Notes: a model not told the origin generated them from the sequence alone. Positions 25,110 to 33,993 are shown, counted from the first letter of the stretch. The stretch: 64,000 nt of DNA from an uncultured Lachnospiraceae bacterium (GCA_910585465.1 CAJUEW010000007.1:73586-137585), one strand, 5' to 3'. Numbers and translations are program-made.

Positions 25110-26150
25110 ATGGGCGCAATTACAATTAAGGACATTGCAAAAATGTGCGGCGTGGGAGTCAGCACTGTTTCACGGGCAATGAATAATCATCCGGATATTA
25201 ATCCGGAGACAAAACAGATGATTCTGGATACGATTGAAAAATATGAATATATTCCGAATAACAGTGCCAGAAACCTGAAACGCAGCGAGTCCAATACGAT
25301 TGCGGTTCTGGTAAAGGGAATCGATAATCCATTTCTGCAGGGCATGTTCCAGATTTTTGAACGCCAGGTACAGAAAACAGATTATTCTTTTATTATTCAC
25401 CGGGTGGAAGAGAAAGAGGATGAAATTGCGGTAGCGCTGGAGCTGGAGAGGGAAAAGAGGCTGAAAGGAATTATTTTTCTGGGAGGCTCTTTTGGAAATT
25501 CCGAAGAGCGTATGAGGAAAATGACAATTCCATTTGTTCTCTGCACAGTGGGCATGACAGACAGTGTGGATAAGAGCCTGTATTCCTCTATCTCTATTGA
25601 CGATTATAAGGAAAGTTACCGTCTGGTCAGCTATCTTTGCGAGCTGGGGCATAAGCGGATTGCCATCATTTCCGGTAAGATAGACGATGAAAGTATCGGG
25701 AAGCTGCGGTATCATGGTTACGTACAGGCACTGTCAGATCATGGAATTGCGCTTGCGCCGGAGCTGGTGCGGTATATGAAGCAGGATCTGCCGGAATATT
25801 CCCCGGAAAATGGATATGCGGTGGCAAAGGAGCTGCTTGAAGAAGGTGTGGACTTTACAGCCCTTTATGTGGTGTCTGACAATACAGCCTTTGGGGCCTG
25901 CAAAGCGATTCTGGAATGCGGAAAAAGGATTCCGGAGGATTATTCTGTGGCAGGCTTTGACGGAATCAAGCTGGCAAGATATTATCATCCGTCGCTGACC
26001 ACAATGCGTCAGCCGTGTGAGGAAATGGCAAAGGAATCTATCCGGCTGCTGATTGACCTGATTGAGGGCAGAAAAGAGAACCATCACAAGATATTTCAGG
26101 CAGAGCTTCTGGAAGGAGAGTCCGTACGAGAGATTGTTTCTGATTTTTAA
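25110..26150 (+). CDS. LacI-family transcriptional regulator (MalR-like)
   Basis: 346 residues. The N-terminal helix-turn-helix ITIKDIAKMCGVGVSTVSRAMNNHPDINPETKQ is followed by the hinge YIPNNSARNLKR and a periplasmic-binding-type effector domain (GIDNPFLQGMFQ, ISGKIDDESIGKLRYHGY, SVAGFDGIKLARYYHPSLTTMRQP). It lies 30 bases after malQ and probably represses the maltodextrin operon by binding the CG-centred boxes at 20361-20398. A terminator hairpin follows. Confidence 0.93.
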   Translation: MGAITIKDIAKMCGVGVSTVSRAMNNHPDINPETKQMILDTIEKYEYIPNNSARNLKRSESNTIAVLVKGIDNPFLQGMFQIFERQVQKTDYSFIIHRVEEKEDEIAVALELEREKRLKGIIFLGGSFGNSEERMRKMTIPFVLCTVGMTDSVDKSLYSSISIDDYKESYRLVSYLCELGHKRIAIISGKIDDESIGKLRYHGYVQALSDHGIALAPELVRYMKQDLPEYSPENGYAVAKELLEEGVDFTALYVVSDNTAFGACKAILECGKRIPEDYSVAGFDGIKLARYYHPSLTTMRQPCEEMAKESIRLLIDLIEGRKENHHKIFQAELLEGESVREIVSDF

Positions 26151-26195
26151 TATATATGGAGAATTGACAGAAAGTGACAAAGGGAATATGATTAG

Positions 26196-26222
26196 GTGGT
26201 TGCCGGATGGCAGCCACTTTTT
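26196..26222 (+). terminator. Terminator after the LacI-family gene
   Basis: GTGGTTGCC (26196-26204), loop GGAT, GGCAGCCAC (26209-26217; one G-U pair), then five T. It closes the malto-oligosaccharide operon. The next gene starts 29 bases later, so some read-through is possible. Confidence 0.8.
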
Positions 26223-26250
26223 ATATACAGAAAATGAGGAGAGCAAAAAG

Positions 26251-27009
26251 ATGGAATTGACCTGGACTATGTTTTTGATTGTCTGCCCAATGGTATTTCT
26301 GGCGGGTTTTGTAGATGCTATCGGAGGAGGGGGAGGATTGATTTCTCTTCCTGCATATTATCTGGCCGGAGTGCCGATTCATCATGCTCTTGCTACAAAT
26401 AAAATGTCATCCGCATCAGGTACCATTATTTCAACTATCCGAATCTGCAGAAATGCGGTGATCCGATGGAAACTGGCTGTTCCGGCTATTGCTCTGGCTC
26501 TTTTTGGTTCCGCCATTGGAACCCGTCTGGCCATGCTGACAGACGAGCGGATTCTGAAGCATGTGCTGATGGCGGTGCTTCCGGTTGTTGCGTTTCTTGT
26601 GCTTCGGAAAAATTCGCTGGTTTCTGAAAAAGCAGAACGGCTGAGTGCACGTAAAGAGGCGGTGCTTACCTGGATTGGAGCGCTTGCAGTCGGCACCTAT
26701 GACGGCTTTTACGGGCCGGGGACCGGAACTTTTATGCTCATTATATTAATAGGATTTGCCCATATGACTTCCATGGAAGCCGCTGCCTATACAAAGCTTG
26801 TGAATCTAAGCTCTAATGTTGCATCGCTTGTCACATTTCTGTTCAGCGGGCAGGTGGTGATTCCACTTGGACTGGCAGCAGCCGTGTTCAGTATTGCCGG
26901 ACATTATGTAGGTTCGGGTCTGGTGCTGAAAAACGGCACCAGAATTATACGTCCCATTATTCTGGCAGTGCTGGCACTATTGTTTCTTAAGCTTATATTT
27001 GATCTATGA
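26251..27009 (+). CDS. TauE/SafE-family transmembrane anion exporter-like protein
   Basis: 252 residues with about eight membrane helices and two related halves. The signature FVDAIGGGGGLISLPAYYLAGVPIHHALATNKMSS and, in the second half, YDGFYGPGTGTFMLIILIGF are characteristic of TauE/SafE (DUF81) proteins. These move sulfite, sulfonates or other small organic anions; the substrate cannot be inferred here. AGGAGA at 26237-26242 sets the start. The stop overlaps the convergent HAD gene by six bases. Confidence 0.92.
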   Translation: MELTWTMFLIVCPMVFLAGFVDAIGGGGGLISLPAYYLAGVPIHHALATNKMSSASGTIISTIRICRNAVIRWKLAVPAIALALFGSAIGTRLAMLTDERILKHVLMAVLPVVAFLVLRKNSLVSEKAERLSARKEAVLTWIGALAVGTYDGFYGPGTGTFMLIILIGFAHMTSMEAAAYTKLVNLSSNVASLVTFLFSGQVVIPLGLAAAVFSIAGHYVGSGLVLKNGTRIIRPIILAVLALLFLKLIFDL

Positions 27010-27816
27010 TCTTAAAAAAGTATTGATAACATGGAGAATACCATCGTCATCATTGGATTTTGTGATATAATCTGCACGCTCTTTAACAAGGGGCTGCGCA
27101 TTCTCCATGGCTACGCCAAGGCCCGCATATTCAATCATGGAAATATCGTTGAATCCGTCTCCGCAGCAGATCATGGAGTCTGCCGTCAGCCCGATGCTGT
27201 TGAGAAGCTTTTGAAGAGAGTTGGCTTTATCAATATTTTGAGGCATGATTTCCAGGAAGAAGGGTTCTGAGCGGTAGATGTTCAGAAGCTTCCGGAATTT
27301 TTTCTTAAGGGCGGGCATAAGCTCCTCCAGAACAGAGGGCTCGCCGGTAATAAGCAGCTTATTGACCGGAAAGGTCAGCCGGGACGCGAAATCGTTTATT
27401 GAAATGATTTCCATTTTATTGATATAAGATTCTTTTTCTGTATATTCATTTACTGTAAGGCCCGAAAGAATATGGTCCTGATCATAGGTCAGAATATCCA
27501 GTCCGGGATAGGTCCGTGTGATTTTATAGACCGGATCGATGACCTCTGCCGGGAGGACGCGGTTGTAAATAATGCTGCCAGTGGAGCACTGGGTAATCCT
27601 GGCTCCGTTAAAGGAAAGCATGTATCCCCCGAAGCGGGCCAATTCCAGTTTTTCTGCCAGAGGAACAATCCCATTGATGGGACGCCCGCTGGCAAGAACC
27701 ACTTTTTTTCCTGCTTCCTGTATTTCAATTAATGCTTTGTATGTGGGCTTTGTAATCTCTTTTTTAGAGTTGGTTAAAGTTCCGTCTAAATCCAAAACAA
27801 GCATCTGATAATTCAT
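27004..27816 (-). CDS. Cof-type HAD-IIB phosphatase
   Basis: 270 residues. HAD motif I is LVLDLDGTLTNSK, motif II LASGRP, motif III a Lys in the LINSIG/MPQNIDKANSLQKL region, and motif IV CGDGFNDISMIEYAGLGVAM. The large C2b cap is typical of Cof/YbiV-like enzymes, which dephosphorylate sugar phosphates, FMN or PLP. The actual substrate is unknown. It is monocistronic and divergent from the gene at 28062 across a 245-base gap in which I see no other gene. Confidence 0.93.
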   Translation of the reverse strand: MNYQMLVLDLDGTLTNSKKEITKPTYKALIEIQEAGKKVVLASGRPINGIVPLAEKLELARFGGYMLSFNGARITQCSTGSIIYNRVLPAEVIDPVYKITRTYPGLDILTYDQDHILSGLTVNEYTEKESYINKMEIISINDFASRLTFPVNKLLITGEPSVLEELMPALKKKFRKLLNIYRSEPFFLEIMPQNIDKANSLQKLLNSIGLTADSMICCGDGFNDISMIEYAGLGVAMENAQPLVKERADYITKSNDDDGILHVINTFLRS

Positions 27817-28061
27817 ATGAAAATCTCCTTTAATGCAAATGCTTTATTGTGCGCAGCAGCGCCTGCTTTATTGTATCATACAAAGGATGATTATGGAAGT
27901 TTGGATTTCCTTGATTTTCATGGATTATATTCTGCAGACCGGGGCAGATTCCGGGAAAAGAAGTATGCGGATTTATATATAAAAGATTGTAAGAAAATTG
28001 TAGAATATAAGACTCATAAAGCATACTTTAATTTGAAAAAAAGATATAAAGGTATGTTATA

Positions 28062-28592
28062 ATGGCGCCTGACTTTAATTATTTTAACAGAAACCGCAGA
28101 CCAATGTATTTGTCGGTGGCCGGTACAATCACACAGATGCAGATGGTATCGGCAAACGGCACCGGATACGGGGGCTGTGCACAGATGATAACCGTGGAGG
28201 ATGCAGAAGGAGGGATTACGAACTTCTTCGTAAATCAGGACACCTATGTGGTTGGGTTTGAGACATTATATGAAGGTATGCCAGTGACGGTATTTTATAA
28301 TGGAAACCTTCCTGCGCCACTCATTTATCCTCCTCAGTTTGTAGCTGCTGTAGTAGCGCCTCAGGTGGATGGACAGATGGTGACAGTCGCCTTCTTTAAT
28401 AATGTTCTGGTGGCATCTGATCAGTCCTTGAGGCTGAATCTTTCCCCGTCAACGGAGGTGGTTATGCGGAATAACCAGACATTTCGCGGAAATCCGGGCG
28501 GAAATGTTTTGATTGTGCTGTACAGCATGACGACCAGAAGTATTCCGCCTCAGACGACGCCGGATAAAGTTATTGTAATGTGCGGTTTATAA
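28062..28592 (+). CDS. Unknown beta-rich protein
   Basis: 176 residues. No family recognised. The N-terminus MAPDFNYFNRNRRPMYLSV is basic and aromatic. The remainder is beta-strand rich with many Val/Asn/Gln/Pro and few charged residues, and has no signal peptide or membrane helix. AAAGG nine bases before ATG 28062 supports the start, although a TATAAT-like sequence overlaps the ATG and a later start (Met15) cannot be excluded. Low charge and strand-rich text suggest a surface-, sheath- or coat-like role, but nothing in the context confirms this. Confidence 0.6.
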   Translation: MAPDFNYFNRNRRPMYLSVAGTITQMQMVSANGTGYGGCAQMITVEDAEGGITNFFVNQDTYVVGFETLYEGMPVTVFYNGNLPAPLIYPPQFVAAVVAPQVDGQMVTVAFFNNVLVASDQSLRLNLSPSTEVVMRNNQTFRGNPGGNVLIVLYSMTTRSIPPQTTPDKVIVMCGL

Positions 28593-28594
28593 TA

Positions 28595-28629
28595 ATAAAC
28601 AAAAGGGAGAGCATATGGCATGCTCTCCC
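28595..28629 (-). terminator. Terminator of the MBL-fold gene
   Basis: GGGAGAGCAT (28605-28614) and ATGCTCTCCC (28620-28629) form a perfect 10-base stem. Read on the minus strand it is followed by TTTTGTTTATT, so it ends the MBL-fold gene. It may also stop the + strand gene ending at 28592, though no T run lies on that side. Confidence 0.8.
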
Positions 28630-28646
28630 CCATCGATCGTATGCTT

Positions 28647-30242
28647 TTATCGGTCCCATTTGTCACAAAGTGAGTTGATCTGACTGGTAAACTTGGCCAA
28701 ATCCTTGTTGGCCCCGCCTTCATTATGGTAGATAACCTGTATAAGCCGCTTGCCAGCTTCCAGAAGACGGGAAAATACATCGGATTTGCGTTTGGTCGCC
28801 GGTTTTTCGTGAGGAGCCAAAATTCTCTGGCCCTCCCTGATCCAGACTCCTGACGCCAAATCATAGAGCGCTCCGGAAAAGGGAGAAAATGCCGGAATCT
28901 GGTATTCTTCGTTCAGACAGGAGGTAAAGCTGTCGCAGACCTCGTCCTCGCCGTGCACAACGAATACCATCCGGGGCTTTGGAGAGAAGGCTTTTATCCA
29001 GCTCAGAAGACCATTCTTGTCTGCATGTCCGCTGATACCTTCCAGCCTTGTGATTTCTGATTTAACCTCAATCGTTTCCCCGAAGAGCTTCACATACTCA
29101 ACTCCTTCTATCAGAGAGCGGCCAAGCGTTCCGCAGGCCTGATAGCCTACAAACAGAACCGTACATTCAGGTCTCCATAGATTATGCTTTAAGTGATGTT
29201 TAATACGTCCTGCCTCACACATGCCGGAAGCGGAGATAATGACCTTTGGCTGTGTGTCAAAGTTAATGGCTTTGGATTCCTCACTGGAAACAGCCAAATG
29301 AAGATTTGAGAACCGGATTGGATTAATTCCCGCATTTACCAGTTCCATCGCTTCTTCATCAAAGCAGGAGCGTACATTTTTATTAAATATAGAAGTTGCT
29401 TCAATTGCCAGAGGACTGTCAACATAGACAGGGAAATCAGAATCAAGCAGCTTTCGTTCCTTGATTTCTCGGATAAAGTAGAGAAGCTCCTGAGTCCGGC
29501 CGACTGCGAAGGAAGGAATAACCAGATTGCCGCCCCTTTTCAGCGTCTTTGCGATGACGCCTGCCAGTTCAGCCACATAGTCTGGGGGAGCATTGTGGTT
29601 GCGGTCTCCATAGGTAGCCTCCATAATAACATAGTCAGCCGTATCAGTAGGCTTTGGATCTTTGATCAAGGGCTGATTGATGTTGCCGATATCTCCGGAA
29701 AATACAAGTTTTCTCTGTATACCGTCTTCTGAAATCCATAGTTCGATGGAAGCCGAGCCAAGCAGATGCCCAATGTCCCGGAAACGTACCTGAATACCGG
29801 CACACAGATCAATTTTCTGTTCATAACCACATGGATGAAACAAATCAATGGCACCCAGAGCGTCGTTCATTGTATAGAGAGGTACATATTCCTCAGCGCC
29901 GGAGCGCCTTCCCTTCCGGTTGCGCCATTCTGCCTCAAATTCCTGAATGTGCGCACTGTCACGAAGCATGATGCTGCACAGATCACTGGTGGCAAAGGTG
30001 GAAATAATCTCTCCTTTAAATCCGTTTTTGTACAAAAGCGGAAGACGGCCGGAGTGGTCGATATGTGCATGAGTCAGCAGTACATAATCAATCTGGTGAA
30101 TCGGAACCGGAATATCCTGATTTACATAGATATCTCTGCCCTGCTCCAGGCCGCAGTCGACCAAAATGCGTTTATTGCAGGCTTCTACATAGTGACAGCT
30201 TCCGGTGACCTCGTGGTCAGCGCCTATAAAGCCAAGTTTCAT
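28647..30242 (-). CDS. MBL-fold / beta-CASP RNA-processing-type protein
   Basis: 531 residues. The zinc motif HAHIDH (58-63) lies in a metallo-beta-lactamase domain starting MKLGFIGADHEVTGSCHYVE. A beta-CASP insert (VYVDSPLAIEATSIF, VIISASGMCEAGRIKHHLKHNLW) and the RMMBL-type end (ISGHADKNGLLSWI, FVVHGEDEVCDSF) follow. This is the CPSF73-like bacterial family thought to be exo/endoribonucleases. A ~70-residue C-terminal extension with LLEAGKRLIQVIYHNEGGANKDLAKFTSQI has no known motif. AAAGGGGG before ATG 30242 fixes the start; the 32-residue upstream extension lacks a ribosome site. Confidence 0.88.
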   Translation of the reverse strand: MKLGFIGADHEVTGSCHYVEACNKRILVDCGLEQGRDIYVNQDIPVPIHQIDYVLLTHAHIDHSGRLPLLYKNGFKGEIISTFATSDLCSIMLRDSAHIQEFEAEWRNRKGRRSGAEEYVPLYTMNDALGAIDLFHPCGYEQKIDLCAGIQVRFRDIGHLLGSASIELWISEDGIQRKLVFSGDIGNINQPLIKDPKPTDTADYVIMEATYGDRNHNAPPDYVAELAGVIAKTLKRGGNLVIPSFAVGRTQELLYFIREIKERKLLDSDFPVYVDSPLAIEATSIFNKNVRSCFDEEAMELVNAGINPIRFSNLHLAVSSEESKAINFDTQPKVIISASGMCEAGRIKHHLKHNLWRPECTVLFVGYQACGTLGRSLIEGVEYVKLFGETIEVKSEITRLEGISGHADKNGLLSWIKAFSPKPRMVFVVHGEDEVCDSFTSCLNEEYQIPAFSPFSGALYDLASGVWIREGQRILAPHEKPATKRKSDVFSRLLEAGKRLIQVIYHNEGGANKDLAKFTSQINSLCDKWDR

Positions 30243-30440
30243 GAAAAGACCCCCTTTATAATGAAATTTAAAAATTCCCTTTCTATAATTAATATCATAA
30301 CAATTTATAAATGAATATTCAAGCGGCTGTTTATGCATGCGTCAGCTATTCGGCGTATCAGTTCAAGCTTTACAAAGCATCTGTTATAAGATATGATTAG
30401 GTCGAATGAAAGGATATATACTTTAGAAAGGCTACTATAT

Positions 30441-31301
30441 ATGTTTATTGCAGAAAACTGGAAAGATTATGAAGTAATTGACACCTCTGCCGGAGAGAAG
30501 CTGGAGAGATGGGGAGACTATCTGCTGGTCCGTCCGGATCCGCAGGTGATCTGGAATACGCCAAGAGTTCACAAGGGCTGGCGGAGCATGAACGGGCATT
30601 ATCACAGAAGTGCCAGAGGCGGAGGAGAGTGGGAATTTTTTGATTTGCCGCAGCAATGGAGCATTTCTTACAGAGGACTGACATTTAATCTGAAACCCTT
30701 CAGCTTCAAGCATACAGGATTGTTCCCGGAGCAGGCTGCAAACTGGGATTGGTTTTCCGAAAAAATAAAGAATGCGGGGCGCCCGATAAAGCTTTTGAAC
30801 CTGTTTGCCTACACGGGAGGGGCCACGCTTGCGGCAGCGGCGGCGGGAGCCAGTGTGACGCATGTGGACGCTTCTAAAGGGATGGTTAGCTGGGCAAAGG
30901 AAAACGCGGCGGCTTCGGGGCTGGGGAATGCTCCTGTCCGCTGGCTGGTGGATGACTGTCAGAAGTTCGTGGAGAGAGAAATACGAAGGGGCAATCACTA
31001 TGATGCGATTATTATGGATCCGCCGTCCTACGGGCGAGGTCCTAAGGGGGAGATATGGAAGCTGGAGGATGCGATTCATCCCCTGGTACAGCTCTGCGCA
31101 GAGCTTTTGAGCAAAGAGCCGCTTTTCTTTCTTATTAATTCTTACACCACCGGACTTCAGCCTGCTGTACTGGCCTATCTTCTGGGAACAGAACTGAAAA
31201 AGTTCGGCGGAATGGTGGACTCTCAGGAGGTGGGGCTGCCGGTGAGTGAAAATGGTCTGGTGCTGCCCTGCGGCGCCAGCGGACGCTGGGAAAGCAAATA
31301 G
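30441..31301 (+). CDS. Class I SAM-dependent methyltransferase (RlmI-like)
   Basis: 286 residues. The SAM-binding motif is LLNLFAYTGGATLAAAAAGA, followed by THVDASKGMVSWAKENAAASGL. The catalytic motif IIMDPPSYGRGPKGE (DPPY) is typical of rRNA/DNA/glutamine amino or C5 methyltransferases of the RlmI/RlmK type. It lacks the N-terminal PUA domain of RlmI and begins with a ~100-residue beta-rich region. The likely substrate is 23S rRNA (inference). GAAAGG ten bases before ATG 30441 sets the start. Confidence 0.85.
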   Translation: MFIAENWKDYEVIDTSAGEKLERWGDYLLVRPDPQVIWNTPRVHKGWRSMNGHYHRSARGGGEWEFFDLPQQWSISYRGLTFNLKPFSFKHTGLFPEQAANWDWFSEKIKNAGRPIKLLNLFAYTGGATLAAAAAGASVTHVDASKGMVSWAKENAAASGLGNAPVRWLVDDCQKFVEREIRRGNHYDAIIMDPPSYGRGPKGEIWKLEDAIHPLVQLCAELLSKEPLFFLINSYTTGLQPAVLAYLLGTELKKFGGMVDSQEVGLPVSENGLVLPCGASGRWESK

Positions 31302-31390
31302 CTGGTATATTTTCCTGATTTTGGGAATAAATAATAAGGAATGGCTTTTTGACCATTCCTTTTATTGTATCAAAAGTCAGGAGAAAAAAG

Positions 31391-31891
31391 ATGAGATATT
31401 TATGTAGATGGCTGGCACTGGGGATCTGCGCGATACTGGCCTTATTGACCATATTTCTGGTGCTGCCGGGATTGTTTCAGATTCATCCTATGTCCGTGCA
31501 GAGCGGGAGTATGGAGCCTTCCTATCCGGTAGGCAGTATTATTTATGTAAGAAAGGCCGATGAGAGTCAGTTAAATGAAGGGAAGGTCGTGACCTTCCAT
31601 CTGCCGGAAGAGCAAACCTTTATAACTCATAGAATTGTCCGGGTAGATAGACAGGAACGGTTAATTTATACGAAGGGGGATACCAATGAACTGGAGGACA
31701 GTCTTGCCACATCGTTTTCTGATGTAATAGGCAGTCCGCTTGTGTGCATTCCGTATCTGGGATATGTGGCAGGGTATTTGTCCAGCACAGTCGGAAAAAT
31801 CGGTATTTTGCTGTCGGTTGTGATGGTGTGTATTTTATCCTGGATGGATGGGGCGCTGCAAAAGCATGAGGAAGAGGTGCAGCGGGAATGA
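31391..31891 (+). CDS. sipW: SipW-type signal peptidase I (S26B)
   Basis: 166 residues with one N-terminal TM (residues ~8-28) and one near the C-terminus (~142-160). The catalytic Ser40 is in VQSGSMEPSYP. At the general-base position there is His80 (FITHRIVRVD) instead of the bacterial Lys, and an Asp follows in YTKGDTNE. The Ser-His arrangement defines the archaeal/ER-like SipW subgroup, which matures biofilm proteins such as TasA or camelysin-like substrates. AGGAG before ATG 31391; four-base overlap with the next gene. Confidence 0.93.
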   Translation: MRYLCRWLALGICAILALLTIFLVLPGLFQIHPMSVQSGSMEPSYPVGSIIYVRKADESQLNEGKVVTFHLPEEQTFITHRIVRVDRQERLIYTKGDTNELEDSLATSFSDVIGSPLVCIPYLGYVAGYLSSTVGKIGILLSVVMVCILSWMDGALQKHEEEVQRE

Positions 31892-32490
31892 GTAAGAGGC
31901 AGTGTTTAACTTTTCTGCTGGGAGCTGCGGTTTATATTCTGTCCGCTGCGGGGATCGGGCTTACGATGGCTCATTTTATGAATCGGGAAGAGGCGGTCAG
32001 CGCCGACTCATTGGAGCAGGTGCAGTTTAGTCTGTGTATGCTGGATTCGGAGGAGGAATATAAGGACAGCTGTCTGTCGGGGCTTTTGCCGGGACAGGCT
32101 GTCGAACGTAAGCCTGCTGTTGTAGTGGATGGGGATTCTCCCGAGGCTTATATCAGAGTGAGAGTTTCCTTCGGGGGAGTCCTGAAGGAACCGAAGGAGG
32201 AGAGCAGGGAGGCAAGGGCGGAACGCCTTAAGAGAATTCGGGAGCTTAAAAGCGGTATCCGGTTCTGCGACGGCTGGCTGGAGGGGGAGGAAGGCTGTTA
32301 TTATTATCAGAAGAAGGTTACATCCGGCAGCATAATTCCGATCTATGACAGAGTGCTGATTCCGGAAAGCTGGGATAATAGTATAGCAGAGCAGATGTTT
32401 ACAATAGAACTGCATGCGGAGGCTGTCCGGGCAGACTGCCTGGAGCCGTGGATGAAGGGGGGAGGCGGAACGATAGAAAGCTGGGAATAA
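31888..32490 (+). CDS. Candidate SipW substrate, TasA/camelysin-like
   Basis: 200 residues. The N-terminal hydrophobic helix (residues 8-30, LTFLLGAAVYILSAAGIGLTMAHFMNREEA) resembles SipW-cognate signal peptides, with Ala-rich cleavage near HFMNREEAVSADS. The mature region is beta-strand rich (VQFSLCMLDSEE, VVVDGDSPEAYIRVRVSFG, GCYYYQKKVTSGSIIPIYD, FTIELHAEAVRADC) like TasA/camelysin domains. Similarity is by pattern only. Its ATGA overlap with sipW shows translational coupling and makes it the natural substrate of that peptidase. Confidence 0.7.
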   Translation: MSKRQCLTFLLGAAVYILSAAGIGLTMAHFMNREEAVSADSLEQVQFSLCMLDSEEEYKDSCLSGLLPGQAVERKPAVVVDGDSPEAYIRVRVSFGGVLKEPKEESREARAERLKRIRELKSGIRFCDGWLEGEEGCYYYQKKVTSGSIIPIYDRVLIPESWDNSIAEQMFTIELHAEAVRADCLEPWMKGGGGTIESWE

Positions 32491-32619
32491 ATGAAAAAAT
32501 CATTTATTATGGAAACCGGAAGAAAGGAATACAGCCGGGAGTGTCAGCTTTCACAAAAAATCATATGAATTTTTGTGAAAGTTTGTAGAAAATGTTTTCA
32601 CCAGGAATGAAAAAAAGTC

Positions 32620-32648
32620 TTGCAAAACCCGGCTCTTTCCTATATAAT
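32620..32648 (+). promoter_or_regulatory. S10 operon promoter
   Basis: TTGCAA (32620-32625), 17 bases, TATAAT (32643-32648). This is a strong sigma-A-type promoter ~240 bases before rpsJ. Confidence 0.85.
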
Positions 32649-32654
32649 AAACAA

Positions 32655-32871
32655 CGTTGTGACATGATAGCGATGAAACGCGAGGTTGCCGCGCGAAAGG
32701 CGCGGGTTTTCCGTGGAGCGAATGTCAAGTTAGCAAACTGGCGACAAGTCACTGTACAAATTAAGATGTCTCTTTTGGTTAAAGAAAGGGAACAGCGTGC
32801 GATTATCACTGCGATACGCACGGGAGAGTGTACAGTCACCACTTGTCGTACTGGCAATGAATAGTACGAAT
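32655..32871 (+). ncRNA. Structured leader RNA of the S10 operon
   Basis: The leader has a hairpin CCGCGC/GCGCGG (32689-32694, 32700-32705). A long-range stem pairs GACAAGT (32743-32749) with ACTTGTC (32841-32847) and CTGTACA (32752-32758) with TGTACAG (32829-32835), and encloses at least one further stem (GCGTGCG 32795-32801 with CGCACG 32817-32822). A ribosomal-protein autoregulatory leader is the likely role; which protein binds is unknown. Nothing else occupies the gap from 32491 except the promoter. Confidence 0.6.
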
Positions 32872-32889
32872 AAGGAGGCGGCTTTTTTT

Positions 32890-33207
32890 ATGGCAAGTCA
32901 AGTAATGAGAATCACAATGAAAGCATACGATCATCAGTTGATCGATGCATCCGCAAAGAAAATTATTGAAACAGTAAAGAAAACGGGATCACAGGTGAGC
33001 GGGCCGGTGCCGCTGCCGACTAAGAAAGAGGTAGTGACCATCATCCGTGCTGTGCATAAGTACAAAGATTCCAGAGAGCAGTTCGAGCAGAGAACTCATA
33101 AAAGATTGATTGACATCATTGCACCGACGCAGAAGACAGTTGACGCATTGTCCCGTCTTGAGATGCCTGCAGGTGTGTATGTTGATATTAAAATGAAAAC
33201 CAAATAA
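32890..33207 (+). CDS. rpsJ: 30S ribosomal protein S10
   Basis: 105 residues, first gene of the ribosomal cluster. Recognised from MRITMKAYDHQLIDASAKKIIETVKKTG, VSGPVPLPTKKEVVTIIRAVHKYKDSREQFEQRTHKRLIDI and the end VDALSRLEMPAGVYVDIKM. It binds 16S rRNA in the 30S head and, with NusB, acts in antitermination. AAGGAGG (32872-32878) fixes the start; the upstream reading frame through the leader is not coding. The usual upstream neighbours rpsL, rpsG, fusA and tuf are absent here, replaced by sipW. Confidence 0.98.
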   Translation: MASQVMRITMKAYDHQLIDASAKKIIETVKKTGSQVSGPVPLPTKKEVVTIIRAVHKYKDSREQFEQRTHKRLIDIIAPTQKTVDALSRLEMPAGVYVDIKMKTK

Positions 33208-33329
33208 GCCATGCATAGACGGCGGAACAGAACCGCGCGGTTTATTTGGCTGAAACCTAAAAAGATTCCTGCGGCTAGAATGAATGTGGTCACACATTCC
33301 GCTGTAGAGAAAACAGGAGGAAATTAAGA

Positions 33330-33965
33330 ATGAAGAAAGCTATTTTAGCAACGAAAGTCGGAATGACTCAGATCTTCAACGAAAACGGAGTTTTAACTCC
33401 GGTCACTGTATTACAGGCTGGTCCGTGTCTCGTGACTCAGGTGAAAACCGCAGAGAACGACGGATATAACGCAGTACAGGTTGGATTCGTTGACATCAGG
33501 GAAAAACTGGTGAACAAACCACGGAAAGGACACTTTGACAAGGCTGGCGTTGCTTATAAGAGATTTGTCAGAGAGCTGAAATTAGAAAATGCTGCTGAAT
33601 ATGCAGTGGCACAGGAAATTAAAGCAGATATCTTCGCTGCAGGCGATAAGATTGACGCGACCGCAATCTCCAAAGGTAAAGGCTTCCAGGGCGCAATTAA
33701 GAGACTTGGACAGCACAGAGGACCGATGGCTCATGGTTCCAAATTCCATCGTCACCAGGGTTCCAACGGCGCATGCTCTGATCCGAGTAAAGTGTTTAAA
33801 GGAAAAGGAATGCCGGGTCATATGGGCTCCAAGCAGATTACCATTCAGAACCTGGAAGTAGTGAAAGTTGATGCTGAAAATAATTTACTGTTAGTAAAAG
33901 GTGCGGTACCAGGACCTAAGAAAGCTTTAGTTACTATTAAAGAAACTGTAAAGTCTGGTAAGTAA
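33330..33965 (+). CDS. rplC: 50S ribosomal protein L3
   Basis: 211 residues. MKKAILATKVGMTQIFNENG at the start and the loop GPMAHGSKFHRHQGSNGACSDPSKVFKGKGMPGHMGSKQITIQNL are diagnostic; this loop reaches the peptidyl transferase centre. AGGAGG precedes the ATG. The 122-base gap after rpsJ contains a perfect 7-bp hairpin with loop GTCA (33282-33299) just before the ribosome site, which might affect initiation. Confidence 0.98.
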   Translation: MKKAILATKVGMTQIFNENGVLTPVTVLQAGPCLVTQVKTAENDGYNAVQVGFVDIREKLVNKPRKGHFDKAGVAYKRFVRELKLENAAEYAVAQEIKADIFAAGDKIDATAISKGKGFQGAIKRLGQHRGPMAHGSKFHRHQGSNGACSDPSKVFKGKGMPGHMGSKQITIQNLEVVKVDAENNLLLVKGAVPGPKKALVTIKETVKSGK

Positions 33966-33993
33966 GGTTTGAAGGGAAAGGAGGAACACACAA

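Noticed and set aside
27817..28062. An 81-codon + strand reading frame between the HAD gene and the 28062 gene
   Set aside because: No ribosome binding site, its ATG overlaps the HAD start region, composition is irregular, and it ends exactly at the promoter/ribosome site of the next gene.
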